DNA of 64,000 nt. Origin: Gorsachius magnificus. Its lineage: Eukaryota; Chordata; Aves; Pelecaniformes; Ardeidae. Made by a program: the position numbers and the translations under genes. Below the pieces are notes generated by a model. The model ran no database searches. It saw only the letters and a list, made by a program, of their open reading frames with translations, and had not been told where the DNA came from. How positions within the stretch are numbered: the stretch's first letter is position 1; every line of letters begins with the position of its first letter. The stretch covers positions 620,001-684,000 of the forward strand of contig CM067086.1 in assembly GCA_034008185.1 (NCBI GenBank), written 5' to 3'. Of the stretch, positions 22,232-32,510 are shown in pieces.

Positions 22232-22670
22232 CAAAATCCCAGGCTAGCAGGGGTTGGCAGGGACCTCCAGGGATCACCCAGTGCCACCCCCCTGCTCAAA
22301 CAGGCTCACCCAGAGCAGCGGGCACAGGACAGCGTCCAGGTGGGGGTTGAATATCTCCAGAGAAGGAGACTCCACAGCCCCCCTGGGCAGCCTGGGCCAG
22401 GGCTCGGGCACCCTCACAGTCAACAAGTTCTTCCTCACGTTCACCTGGAACCTTTTTCAGTTTGTGCCCATGGCCCCTTGTCCTGGCGCTGGGCACCACT
22501 GGGAAGAGTCTGGCTCCGTCCTCGTGACCCCCACCCTTGAGATATTTGTCCGTGTTGATGAGGTCCCCTCTCAGCCTTCTCTTCTCCAGGCTGAACAAGC
22601 CCAGCTCCCTCAGCCTTTCCTCCTAGGGGAGATGTTCCAGTCCCCCCATCATCCTTGTTGCCCTCCTCTG
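22232..22670 (-). mobile_element. CR1 LINE, 3' part (about 440 bp)
   Basis: The reversed 3' end starts CCCAAAATCCCAGGCTAGC. The minus-strand ORF2 C-terminus is broken by a small deletion near 22455 (ACCTTTTTCAG in place of the longer ACCTCTTCTGCTTCAG form). It shares GAGATGTTCC and the truncation after CCCTCCTCTG with the copy at 9980. Confidence 0.93.
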
Positions 22671-23848
22671 CCCGGCTCCTACACAACCCTGACACTGCAC
22701 TTGCCCACCCCAGCCACCAAACCCCAGTAGCCCCCACACACATGGCACGCGTAGGGGCCTCGGCAGCTCCGGGCGGAGCGGGGTGGTTGTCCCCGTCACC
22801 TCCGCGCTCTCGCACACCGCCCCAGGTCCGGATGGTGTCAGAGGGACGGTGGCAGTCAGCTTGCGCTGCCCGACCCCCGAGGCCGAGCCCGAAGACCCCC
22901 ACAGCAGCATGCCAAGGTAGCCACGTGGCCATCGCCCCCGGGGCGGTTCCAGGGATGCTGCTGGGACGCGCGCCTGAACCGCAGCTCCTCTTTGGACGCC
23001 CCCAGCGTTGGGGGAGAGCACGGGGCTGGGCTGCAGATGGTAATTCGGAATCCTGGCCGCGGCAGAGCCTTCTGCCCCCCACCTCCTCCCCGCAGCCTTC
23101 AAGAGTGGGGCGGCCACGTTACGGTTCCTCTGCTTTTTAAACCCAACAATTTGTGAAAAATTCTAGGCGCCGCATGTGCCATCTTCTCTTCCTTTTACCC
23201 GTGTAAAGCACGACTGACCCCGGCGCGTTCGTTTTGCTGACGATGTTCTTATTTGCTCCTGCTCACCTGTGTTTTAAAGGGGAAAATCCCCCCCAACCCA
23301 CCTCAAATTTTTCACGCTTGCGTACCAGCGTCCTGGATCCCGGTGGAGGGGCACGGCTGGGCCTGGCTTGCAAATCCTCGCCGCTGTTTTACGGCTCACG
23401 CCGAACGCACGGGGATTCCGTCGGAGGATAAAACCAGCCGGGGGGTTTGTCTGCTGTGGGATGATGGGGGGGGCGGTCCTGGCTCTGGGAATTTAGGGAG
23501 GCTGAGGAAATCCCGTCCCTACCAAACGCGTACGGCATGACCCAACCTTCCCTCCCTCAAACGCCGATGAGGCGCATTAGTGCGGTGTGAAGCTGGGGGA
23601 GGCGCCGCCTGATTTTTGGGAGCTCGCTTCCCAAAGGATCGCAGGCAAATCCAGGGACCGAAGAAGGAAGATTGCTGCCGTACAACCGCCTTCGCCGGGG
23701 ACGCAGCCCAGCTGCCCCTTGCTTTTTACCGGGGTGAAATCTGGCAACGTCTCTCGTGCCTCGGGTGGTCTTCGGATCCGAATCCGAACCGACGTGGCCT
23801 GAATATACGAAACAAACGGCTCCGTACGTGCTCCAAGTACATCACACG
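22671..23848. other. intergenic, unique sequence
   Basis: No gene or repeat recognised. Confidence 0.5.
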
Positions 23849-24017
23849 TAGAATCACGGAATCATTTGGAGAAGCCCTTTAAGATCATCAAGTCCAACCA
23901 TTCCCCTGCCATCCCACCCCCAAACCCTGGCCCTCAGCACCGCCTCTGCCCGGCTGTTAAATCCCCCCCGGGGTGGGGACTCGACCCCTTCCCTGGGCAG
24001 CCCCTTCCGATGTTCAA
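23849..24017 (-). mobile_element. CR1 LINE fragment
   Basis: TAGAATCACGGAATCATTTG, GCCCTTTAAGATCATC and GGGGTGGGGACTCGACCCC are the reverse complement of the CR1 subtype whose 3' end reads TTAAAGGGCTTTTCCAACC. It is about 170 bp and 5'-truncated. Confidence 0.88.
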
Positions 24018-24390
24018 TACGTTACTGCACACGTAAACCTCACTGCTGGGGGTGGGGGGGGGAGATAAAAAGAGATGAAGGAGCCTTCCAGCAGCGCCTG
24101 AGGAGCCTGGCTGGGGACTGGGGTGTGGGGAAGGGTGGAGTGGGGGAATTGGGCTGAATTCTTTCTTTTTTGTTGTTGTTTTAACCTGGACTTTGAAATT
24201 TAGGGCTAGAGGGAGCAACGGCCACACCTTCCGTGAGTAATATCCCTCCACCCCCTTCTTGGCTCGGGCTCCCGACCAACGGCGTGGGATGGGGAGAGCT
24301 GTGTTTACGGAGAGCCCTGACCCGGAGGCAGGGAGCGCGCGCGTTGGCGGAGGGGGGGGGGGGGGGGGGGACGGCAAAGGGAAGCAAACG
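24018..24390. other. intergenic, with G19 run
   Basis: A run of 19 G residues occupies 24352-24370. Nothing else is recognised. Confidence 0.55.
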
Positions 24391-24516
24391 TATTTAACAG
24401 CCGGGCAGACGCGGTGCCTGGGGCCAGGGTTTGGGGGTGGGATGGCAGGGTTAGGGGAACGGTTGGGCTCGATGATCTTAAAGGGTTTCTCCAACCCAAA
24501 TGGTTCTGGGATTCCC
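24391..24516 (+). mobile_element. CR1 3' end fragment
   Basis: TTTAACAGCCGGGCAGACGC, GGGTGGGATGGCAGGGTTAG and GATGATCTTAAAGGG form a sense CR1 3' end of about 125 bp. Confidence 0.87.
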
Positions 24517-25007
24517 CGAAACGGCACGCTGCGATGAGGGCTGAGTTTCCATCCTAGCAGATCAAAGCGACACCTTTCAGCTTTCCCGGGCTCAGATCTC
24601 CCCGGTGTCCCTTGGGGACCCTGAAACTCTGGATTCTGAGATCGTTGCAGCGAGGCACTGGCTGCTCCATCCCCTGTCGGGCCAGGCTGAGCTCGGCTGC
24701 GTGCCCCGGAGCCGTCACGCGCCCCAGCCTGGCTCTTCCCTTTCCTTAGGTCCAGGGAGGGTGGCAGCAGCCAGAGCTGCTTGGGCCAGAGAGAGTGGGG
24801 GACTGGGGGACTTGGACAGGACCGGGGGGCAAACGTGCTCGAAGAAGAGCAAAGTGAGGAGGACACGGATGGTCAACGCCTGGCTCGATTCGGGCACCAA
24901 GGAAGGAGCAAAGATGGGTGACCCAGCCCCGGGAGGCTGCTGGGTCCAAGCAGCTTGGGGTCAGGAAACCCTGCCTGGACTGGGACAAGTGGGGGCTTGG
25001 GGAAGAG
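24517..25007. other. intergenic, unique sequence
   Basis: Nothing recognised. Confidence 0.5.
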
Positions 25008-25546
25008 TGACTGGGAAGCTGCTTGGCAAAGAGGGACCTGGGGGTGCTGGTCGCCAGGCGGCTGAATATGAGCCAGCAGGGTGCCCAGGTGGCCAAGAGG
25101 GCCAGCGGCATCCTGGCTTCTATCAGGAGTGGTGTGGCCAGCAGGAGCAGGGCAGGGACCGTGCCCCTGTGCTGGGCACTGGGGGGGCCGCCCCTCGAAT
25201 GCTGGGGTCAGGGTTGGGCCCCTCCCTCCCCGAAGGACCTGGGGGGGCTGGAGCATGTCCAGAGAAGGGCAGCGGAGCTGGGGAGGGGTCTGGAGCCCCA
25301 GGCTGCTGGGGAGTGGCTGGGGGGGGGCCCGGGGGGGGGGCGAGGGGCGGGGGAATCCCCGGGCTGTGGGGCACGGAAGGGGCTGCCCAGGGAAGGGGTC
25401 GAGTCCCCAGCCCTGGGGGGATTTAACAGCCGGGCAGAGGCGGTGCTGAGGGACGGGGTTTGGGGGTGGGATGGCAGGGGTAGGGGAACGGTTGGGCTGG
25501 GGGAGCTGAAAGGGCTTCTCCAACCCAAACGATCCCGCGATTCCAA
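25008..25546 (+). mobile_element. CR1 LINE, 3' part (about 540 bp)
   Basis: Sense CR1 starts at GGGAAGCTGCTTGGCAAAGA and runs through ATGAGCCAGCAGGGTGCCCA and GAAGGACCTGGGGGG to CTTCTCCAACCCAAACGATC. The subtype is that of 15845 and 55874. The ORF2 remnant is broken by expanded G runs at 25319-25340. Confidence 0.92.
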
Positions 25547-26446
25547 GCGCAGCCACGCTAACCTCTGCCGTCCCCGTGCAAAGCAGGATTCGAGGTTTCC
25601 CAGCGGATCTCGCTCTGACGATAACGTAGCGCGCGCCGCTGCGCCGACGGCACCGCACGGGTGGGACCCCGCTGATCCCGACTGCGGGGCCGCCGGGGCC
25701 GTGCGCTGGGTATAGATCCCTGGCTTAACACTGTTGCCCAAAGACCCCGAGGTATTCCCAAAACTCTTTCTGGGCTGTCGTCTTACGATAGCTTGGTCGC
25801 ACGGGCGACAGAAAGGGGTGGTTTGGTTATCCTGCCCCCCCCCGGTATGTGCTCAGGGTGTTTATCGGGGGGCGGTCTGGGGGCGCAGGCGCTCTGCCGC
25901 GGGTCGCATGGTTCATGGGTCGCTCTCGGGGGGCTTTGCACCTCTCGGTAGTGGGGTGCGCGGCACGCTGGGACTGGGGGAGCTGCCTGGCCCGTGCTGT
26001 GGTATGGGAAGGGACCGGTCACGTTGCTACGGGGGAAAGGAGAGCGCCGTCCCGTTTTTATTTTAAATGAGTTGGTGCTGAGGAGTTTGCACCTTGGGGG
26101 TGCAAAACCCAACGCGGTCGGTCCAGAGGGCTACAAATCCGAGGCAAATCAGTCTCGGGGGCGTTTGCTTTTCAAATCTTTTGATCTTCTTTGGACTCTG
26201 CTTTAGGGTCCAGTGCCGTAACAGGCAGGACCTTGTTCTTCTGCCGGCTTGGCCTGGGGATGGGTTCTCTTGCTGGCTTTGCCAGTCACCGGTGAAGCGA
26301 CCCGGAATGGTCCTGGCCTCCCCGGGTTGTTTTATTGTGCCCGAGCAGCTCCAGCTCCCTCCTGCCCCTCCTGTAATTTATTAGCTGCCTCTGGGACGCG
26401 TGGGTGATGCAGCGGGGGCCTGGTGGCACCAGAATAAGCCTGACTT
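25547..26446. other. intergenic, unique sequence
   Basis: No gene or repeat recognised. Confidence 0.5.
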
Positions 26447-27002
26447 CTGCCCCTCTGCTCTGCTCTGGGGAGACCTCCCCTGGAGCCCTGCGTCCAGCTC
26501 GGGAGCCCTCAGCACAAGGAGGACATGGACCTGTTGGAGCGGGGCCAGAGGAGGGCTACTAAAATGATCCGAGGGGCTACTAAAATGCTCTGAGGGCTGG
26601 AGCCCCTCTGCTAGGAGGCCAGGCTGGGAGAGTTGGGGGTGTTCAGCCTGGAGCAGAGAAGGCTGCGGGCAGAGCTGAGTGCGGCCGGTCAGGGCTTCAA
26701 GGGGGCCCAGAGGAAAGGGGGGGACAAGCTTTTTAGTAGGGCCAGCTGGGACAGGACAAGGGGGGATGGCTTTAAACTGAAGCAGGGTAGGGTTTAGACT
26801 GGACCTAAGGCAGAAATTCTTTCCAATGAGGGTGGTGAAACCCTGGCAGGGGTTGCCCAGAGAGGGGGTGGAGGCCCCATCCCTGGGACCATTCCAGGCC
26901 AGGTTGGACGGGGCTGTGAGCAACCTGATGTGGTTCAAGGTGTCCCTGCTCCTGCAGGGGGGTTGGGCTGGGTGACCTCTGGGGGTCCCTTCCAACCCAA
27001 AC
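26447..27002 (+). mobile_element. CR1 LINE, 3' part, second subtype
   Basis: Sense CR1 of the subtype encoding [13 protein letters not shown] and KLFSRASWDRTRGDGF and ending GGGGGGTTGGGCTGGGTGAC. An extra base near 26791 (GGTAGGGTTTAGACTGG against AGTAGGTTTAGACTGG at 39405) shifts the frame. The tail has grown into a long microsatellite that follows. Confidence 0.94.
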
Positions 27003-27341
27003 CATTCTGTGATTCTATGATTCTATGATTCTGTGATTCTATGATTCTGTGATTGTGTTTTCTTGATTCTTGATTCTTGATTCTAGGATTCTATGATTCT
27101 GTGATTCTATGATTCTGTGATTCTATGATTCTATGATTCTGTGATTCTATGATTCTATGATTCTATGATTCTATGATTCTGTGATTCTATGATTCTATGA
27201 TTCTATGATTCTATGATTCTGTGATTCTATGATTCTATGATTCTATGATTCTATGATTCTGTGATTCTATGATTCTATGATTCTATGATTCTATGATTCT
27301 GCGATTCTATGATTCTGCGATTCTATGATTCTATGATTCTA
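27003..27341 (+). repeat. hyperexpanded CR1 tail (ATTCTATG/ATTCTGTG)n
   Basis: About 340 bases of ATTCTATG and ATTCTGTG octamers follow the CR1 at 26447. Most CR1 tails in this window have only two to four octamers. A higher-order pattern of five octamers (one GTG then four ATG types) repeats with period 40 at about 27133-27300, which shows secondary amplification. It is interrupted near 27055-27080 by TTGATTCT units. Confidence 0.95.
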
Positions 27342-28340
27342 AGGTCACCAACCATGGGGGAGCACCAAGGGAGGTTCTGCAAGCGGGACCCAGCCGGGAG
27401 CGAGCAGAGACTGGAAGTGGGGAGGCTTTCCCTCGGGCTGGACGCTGAGGTCCGCTGGGTGGCCCGCGAATGTCCCCCGCTGTGTTCTCGAGCGCAATTC
27501 GGGTGTACGGGGCCGCAGGATCCGGGGGGGGTGGGGGTCTGCTCCTGACACCTTCAAGCAGGGGGGGGTCTTGCTGCGGGAGGGGCGAGGGGCTGCGGGT
27601 TGGGGCTTGAGCCCCAGGTTTTAGGCTACCACAGCCGACCACCTAAGCCTGGGCTAGCGCTGGCGAAAATAAATTTTTGCTTCCTTCCCCCGCGGCTTGA
27701 GCGTGAGGATGGGGGAGGTGAGCAGGAACAAGGGGGGGGGGGGGGGGGGAGCAGAGAATAACAATTGTCTCGCTGGGAAGAGAGAGGAGAAAAAAAGGGC
27801 TTGTTGAGCTCTTTCTCTCCATCCCCGAAATAATAGACCTATTACTAGCCCCAAACCTCGGCCCCCCCTCCCCTCCCCGTTCCCCTCCCCAGAGAAGAAT
27901 TGGTCACTGCACAGCTGTGCGGGCGAGAAAAATATATTTCTATATCTAAGAGAATCTGCCCCTCTGAACGGGCGTGCGGGGCTGGACAAAACCTCATTGT
28001 GCGCTTTATCTGCCCCCGGGTGAATGGTCCCACAGTGCGGGGCTGGCAGGGGCCCGGCCTTTGGTTAACTGTGCTCAGCTCACTGTAACTTCATTTAGAC
28101 ACTGTACGGGGGGGTTGGTTTATTTGGGGGGGGGGGGGGTTAGGAGGGTGGGGGGAGTGTGGGGGGGTGTTCTTTTTTTTTTTTTGAGGCATTATTAGTG
28201 ATTGTGGACACATCTGGGGAAGAAAAGACAACTGTCCCTTTCCCCCCGGGCCTGAGGGGGTTTATTTATTTGATTTAATTTGGGGGGGGGGGGGGAGATT
28301 TGTGGCTGGGTTTGAGGGAGGGGGGGTCACGGCCCTGAGG
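27342..28340. other. intergenic, homopolymer-rich, upstream of the MYRF minisatellite
   Basis: No gene is recognised. G18 at 27732-27749, G14 at 28126-28139 and G14 at 28282-28295 lie on the + strand, with a T run at 28172-28184. Confidence 0.55.
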
Positions 28341-28370
28341 GTTGGCGCTTGCGGCTGCTGGGGAGGGGCG

Positions 28371-29270
28371 TGGAGGTGCCAGGTCTCGGGTAGGGGAGAA
28401 CCCCCAGGTTTTTGGGGGATCAGAGGGGGGGGGTAGGCGTGGAGGTGCCGGGTCTCGGGCAGGGGGGAACCCCCGGGTGTTCAGGGGGGGCAGGCGTGGA
28501 GGTGTCAGGTCTCGGGGGGTGGGGGGAACCCCCGGGTGTTTGGGGGATCAGAGGGGGGGGGCAGGCGTGGAGGTGCCGGGTCTCGAGTGGGGGAGAACCC
28601 CCAGGTTTTTGGGGAATCAGAGGGGGCAGGTGTGGAGGTGCCGGGACTTGGAGGGCCGGGGGGGGTTGGGGGGGAGCCCCGGGGTTTGGGGGTCAGGGGT
28701 GGAGGTGCCGGGTCTCGGGGGGAACCCCCGGGTGTTGGGGGGTCGGAGGGGGGGTAGGCGTGGAAGTGCCGGGTCTCGGGGGTTGGGGGGGAAGCCCCGC
28801 GTGTTTGGGGGGTCAGGGGTGGAGTTGCCGGGTCTCGGGGGGTGGGGGGGGAGCCCCGAGTGTTTGGGGTGTCGGAGGGGGGGGTAGGCGTGGAGGTGCC
28901 GGGTTTCGGGAGTTGGGGGGGAGCCCCGGGTGTTTTTGGGGGTCGGGGCGGGGGCAAGGTGGAGGTGCCGGCACTCGGGGGGGGGGGCCCCGGTGTTTGG
29001 GGTGTCGGAGGGGGGGGTAGGCGTGGAGGTGCCGGGTTTCGGGAGTTGGGGGGGGAGCCCCGGGTGTTTGGGGGGTCGGGGCGGGGGCAAGCGTGGAGGT
29101 GCCGGCACTCGGGGGGGGAGCCCCGGGTGTTTGGGGGTGTCGGAGGGGGGGGGTAGGCGTGGAGGTGCCGGGTTTCGGGAGTTGGGGGGGGAGCCCCGGG
29201 TGGGTGGGGGGTCGGGGCGGGGGTATGCGTGGAGGTGCCGGCACTCGGGGGGGGGAGCCCCGGGTAGCGG
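28371..29270. repeat. G-rich minisatellite abutting the MYRF promoter
   Basis: Fourteen units each contain GTGGAGGTGCCGG or a one-base variant, starting near 28371, 28441, 28498, 28569, 28634, 28701, 28762, 28821, 28892, 28961, 29025, 29095, 29161 and 29231, so the period is about 58-73 bases. Each unit also holds (A)GCCCCGGGTGTTTGGGG or AACCCCCGGGTGTTTGG. From 28860 two unit types alternate (GGGTTTCGGGAGTTGG and GGCACTCGGGGG), making a higher-order period near 132. The + strand is extremely G-rich with many G4-type runs. Antisense frames of almost 500 codons cross it only because A/T-poor units lack stops. Confidence 0.93.
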
Positions 29271-29286
29271 GGCGGGCTCTCCAGGC

Positions 29287-29354
29287 GGAGGAGGAGGAGG
29301 AGGAGGAGGAGGAGGAGGAGGAGGAGGAGGAGGAGGAGGAGGAGGAGGAGGAGG
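29287..29354 (+). repeat. (GGA)n tract, about 22 copies
   Basis: An almost perfect GGA triplet array on the + strand within the MYRF promoter or leader. It is a homopurine:homopyrimidine tract of the kind that can form quadruplex or triplex DNA. Confidence 0.95.
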
Positions 29355-29508
29355 CGGGGGCGTGGGCGGGGGCGGAGCGGGGCCGGGGCGGCGGGGGCGG
29401 GGCGCCGCGGCCCAAGTTTGGGGGCCGCGCTGGGCGCTGGGCGGCGGAGGCCGATGGGCAGCGGGCGGCCGCGCTCGGCGCCGGTACCGGCTCCGGGACC
29501 CCGGGGGG

Positions 29509-29533
29509 GGCGGCGGCGGCGGCGGCGGCGGCG
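29509..29533 (+). repeat. (GGC)n tract
   Basis: About eight GGC/CGG triplets lie in the MYRF 5' region, preceded by G8. If transcribed they lie in the 5'UTR, about 125 bases before the start codon. Confidence 0.85.
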
Positions 29534-29656
29534 CGGGGCGCTGAGGGCGGCGGGGCCGGGCCCGGCTGCGGAGCGGAGCGGGGAGCGGGGCGGCCCGGGG
29601 CGATGCCCCCCTGCAGGCGCGGCCACTAGCCCGGCCGCCCGGTGCATGGCCCAGCC

Positions 29657-29702
29657 ATGGAGGTGGTGGACGAGACGGAAGCTCTGCAGCGGTTTTTTGA
29701 AG
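29657..29702 (+). CDS. MYRF: MYRF coding exon 1 (myelin regulatory factor, N-terminus)
   Basis: The exon encodes MEVVDETEALQRFFE plus the first base of a glycine codon. This is the conserved N-terminus of myelin regulatory factor, a type II membrane protein that trimerises, cleaves itself through an Ndt80-linked intramolecular chaperone domain, and sends its N-terminal half to the nucleus as a transcription factor for myelin genes. The start at 29657 sits in a strong context (GCCATGG) and matches the known protein start. The donor is AAG|GTAAGA at 29703. The exon ends in phase 1 and joins exon 2 at 59597. An out-of-frame ATG lies 11 bases upstream. Confidence 0.95.
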
Positions 29703-31315
29703 GTAAGAGACACCCCCCCCCCCCCCAACACCCCCCCCCTCGCTGCCCCTACCCCCCCTGAAGGCAGCGGCACAGCGAGCGGAGCAGCACCGGGTCCCCG
29801 CACCCCCGCAGGGCTGGGGTGTAGGTGGGCATCGCTGGGGGGTCCCACACACCGGGGAGCGGGGGGCACGCTCGGTGCCTGCCACCACCCCGGCGAAGAC
29901 CTCGGCGTGGCCCCCTGAGGGTGGCTCGGGGACACGGGTGGCCGGTGTCACCCAAACTCCCGGCCACCCCCTGTGGAGTGGCCACCGGTCCCCTGAGCCC
30001 CGGGCATGGGGCGTTGGAAGCGCCGCTGCGTGCTCCATGGGGGAAATGGCTCCGCTTGGCTCCGGAAGGTCGCTGGCCCATCGGCGGTGGTGGCCCACGC
30101 CACCTCCTCATCGGCGTCCAGCCAGAGCCTGGACCCCCTTTGGGCAGCACGTGTCTGCGGGTCGGAGCCTCCCTTCCCATCAACGTGAACCAAAGGCGGT
30201 TTTTACTGAAACCAATGGTGGAGGAGTGGTCGTAAAGAGAATTTTGGCTTCTATCTAGCAGGGGGTGAAACACGGTTGCGCGTGGCGGCTGAGGATTTGG
30301 TAGGGCTGAACTGGGAGGTGTTGGGACCCCGATGCCCTTTGTTGTCCCCCCCCCTCAGCTCCGCGTTTCTTCTCCCCGCTCCGGTGGTGTTGGCACGCTT
30401 CGCTCTTCCTTGTTGGCCGTATCGCTCTTTCGTTCTCTCGCTTGTTGTCTTTGTTCCTCCCCGGGGCTGCGCCCCGCGCCGCCTGCCCCGTGTTCTCTGG
30501 CGGGCCCTTCGCCAGGCGGAGGTTTCGGTTGCGTGGGCTGCGCGCCTTGGTGTCACCCCCCCGGCACGCAGATGCGTCCGTCTTAGCAAGGCGCCGTTGC
30601 GTCAACGTGGTCCGTTGCCGGTGGCAGAGGTGGGGTCTGCTGGGGTGGACCCCAGCCCGTGGAGAACCGGCTTGTGCCCACAACTCAGCTCTGGAGCCTG
30701 GATCCCCTCCGGAGTCCTGCTTCGCCTGCGGTGGGATCGGGCAGCGTGCTCCGCCTCGGCTGGGGTGGGAGCGCCGTGCTCCTCCGGTTTCTTTGGCTGG
30801 AGGAAGGAAAGCGAAGATGCGCCGAAAACAGGAGCGTCCAGAGGCTCAAGCTGCTTCCTTCTCGCTTTCCGCTCTTCTGGCACCCTTGTGATGCCTCGGT
30901 AACGCATCTCCTCTTCTCCAAAGGAAAAAGCATCCCCTGTTTGTTCCAGCCACGATTCCCGGGAGCGAGAGGATTAGCGAGGACGGGAAGCCTCACCACG
31001 CGGGCTCTTATCGTCTGCTCCCAGTCTGTGTTCCCTTCAGCCCTCGGGGGGGCTTGTTTGGGTTTTAGGGTTTTGCTTGGTCCAATCCCCTAAATCCTGC
31101 CCACCCACCTTCCGGGCTCCGAGCGCCTCGCTGGCATCCTGCGCAGCCCTTGCTCAGCACCCCGACGTTATCTACGGGCGCTAAGACTTCAGCTCTCCAT
31201 CTCTTCCCTTGTAGAAGTGGGATTTCTCTCTCCCCCGCGCCCCGACGTCCTTCCGGAGGGTGGCAGGTTTCTTGGTCTGTCGGTCTGTCTGTCTGGTTCG
31301 CTCTTTCTGGGTGCT

Positions 31316-31397
31316 GTGGGTGATCCTGCGTGAGCAGGGGCTTGGACAAGATGACCCTCAAGAGGCCTCTTGCCAACCTCAGCCGTTCTGGGATTCT
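31316..31397 (+). mobile_element. CR1 3' end fragment
   Basis: GTGAGCAGGGGCTTGGACAA, GATGACCCTCAAGAGG and CCAACCTCAGCCGTTCTGGG match a sense CR1 3' end of the GGACTAGATGACC class. It is about 80 bp and is followed by a pyrimidine tract. Confidence 0.82.
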
Positions 31398-31492
31398 TCC
31401 TCTCTTTTCCTTCCTCTCGCTTTCCTTCTCCATCCTTTTATCTTTGCCTTTTTACCTCTTTCTCCTCCTTTCTTTCTGTCTTTCCCTCCCTC
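31394..31492 (+). repeat. pyrimidine-rich tract (CT-rich, about 100 bp)
   Basis: The + strand is almost wholly C and T (TTCCTCTCTTTTCCTTCCTC and similar) with fewer than ten purines. It starts at the end of a CR1 fragment. Confidence 0.85.
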
Positions 31493-32426
31493 AAATTAAG
31501 ACCATCTCATCCCTGGAAAAACCAAGAGGGTGGGAAACTGGGGCTGGAGGAGATTCCTTGGCCTCTGCTCTTTGCTTACTTCTAGAACTTCCTTTTTTAG
31601 AACTCCTCTGAGCTCCGCATTCCCTCCGGAGCCCGACGGGGCTGTTTCTTTCCTTCGGGCAGCTGGACCCCATGCTGGCATTCCCGAAGAGCGTCTGCCA
31701 CCGTCCCGTGCCGGAGGGGGAGCGGAGGAAGTTGGGACCGCGCGGGTTTGCTGCTCCCTTCAGCTCTTCCCTGCCGGGCGCGCTTTAATGGCGGCGCTCC
31801 GAGGGAGCGCGCGGCCGAAGGGGTCCGCGGTTATTTGGGAATGAGGGTCAGCGCTTTAAACCACTGGCTTGGCAGCATGGAGTCGGATTTGCCCCGGAAT
31901 CTCGCTATCCTGAGGAATTGCTGGTTTCTGGAGGCGTGGCGTAGCGGTGATCGATGGCTCTGTTCATTAATTCACAGGAATAAATTCATTAGTAGAAGCG
32001 ATTCCTCACTACCCCGTCGCTTCTTCCAAAGGTGCCGGCTGATTCCCTTCCTGGGGGATCGCACGTTCAAACCGTATTTTCCTCTTCCAGGGCAAGGTTT
32101 TTCCAGCTCACAGATCACCTTCTTGCCAAAAGGGGGTTTTACGCCATAGGGATTTCTCCCCCGATGCTGAAAACCTTGAAATCATTTGGGACTTCCCCTT
32201 CCTTTGCTCGACTCTGATTTTTCCGGGGATCCGAGCCCGCTGTAAGCAATCCCACCGCGTTCCAGAGCAATCCTTTAGTGCTCGCCTAGCCCTCGGTATT
32301 CCAAAGTGTCAGACGAGGATTAGCCGGCCTCCTCGCGCAGGCTTTTGGGGAGCGGGGGCTGTGCTGGCCGAGGTGTGGGAGGGAGCTGGTGTCCGTGCTG
32401 CTTCCAAATCCTGGCACTTGCCTGGC

Positions 32427-32510
32427 TCCATCGTAGCGTTGGGGTTGGGAAAGCCCTTTGAGATCATTGAGTCCAACCCTTCCCACCCCTAACCCATGCC
32501 CAGCAGCGGC
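32427..32510 (-). mobile_element. CR1 3' end fragment
   Basis: GGGTTGGGAAAGCCCTTTGA, GATCATTGAGTCCAACCC and CCCACCCCTAACCC are the reversed CR1 3' end. It is about 85 bp and diverged. Confidence 0.75.

Larger units (their letters stand above)
29270..29656 (+). promoter_or_regulatory. MYRF: MYRF CpG-rich promoter and 5' leader
   Basis: About 390 bases of very GC- and CpG-rich DNA immediately precede the MYRF start codon. There is no TATA box, and there are several GGGGCGGGG Sp1-type sites (for example 29354-29400). It includes a GGA tract (29287-29354) and a GGC tract (29509-29533). The transcription start cannot be fixed by eye. Upstream ATGs occur at 29418, 29452, 29603 and 29646; the one at 29603 opens a nine-codon frame ending TAG at 29627-29629, and the one at 29646 overlaps the MYRF start in another frame. 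Confidence 0.65.

Noticed and set aside
27642..28340. Possible upstream exon of MYRF or alternative promoter
   Set aside because: There is no CpG-island character, no donor with a MYRF-compatible frame and only homopolymer-rich sequence.
28505..30098. Antisense open frames of 476 and 493 codons, proline-rich, crossing MYRF exon 1
   Set aside because: They run through the G-rich minisatellite and GGA tract, where A/T-poor units lack stops. They have no domain, and two different frames are equally open.
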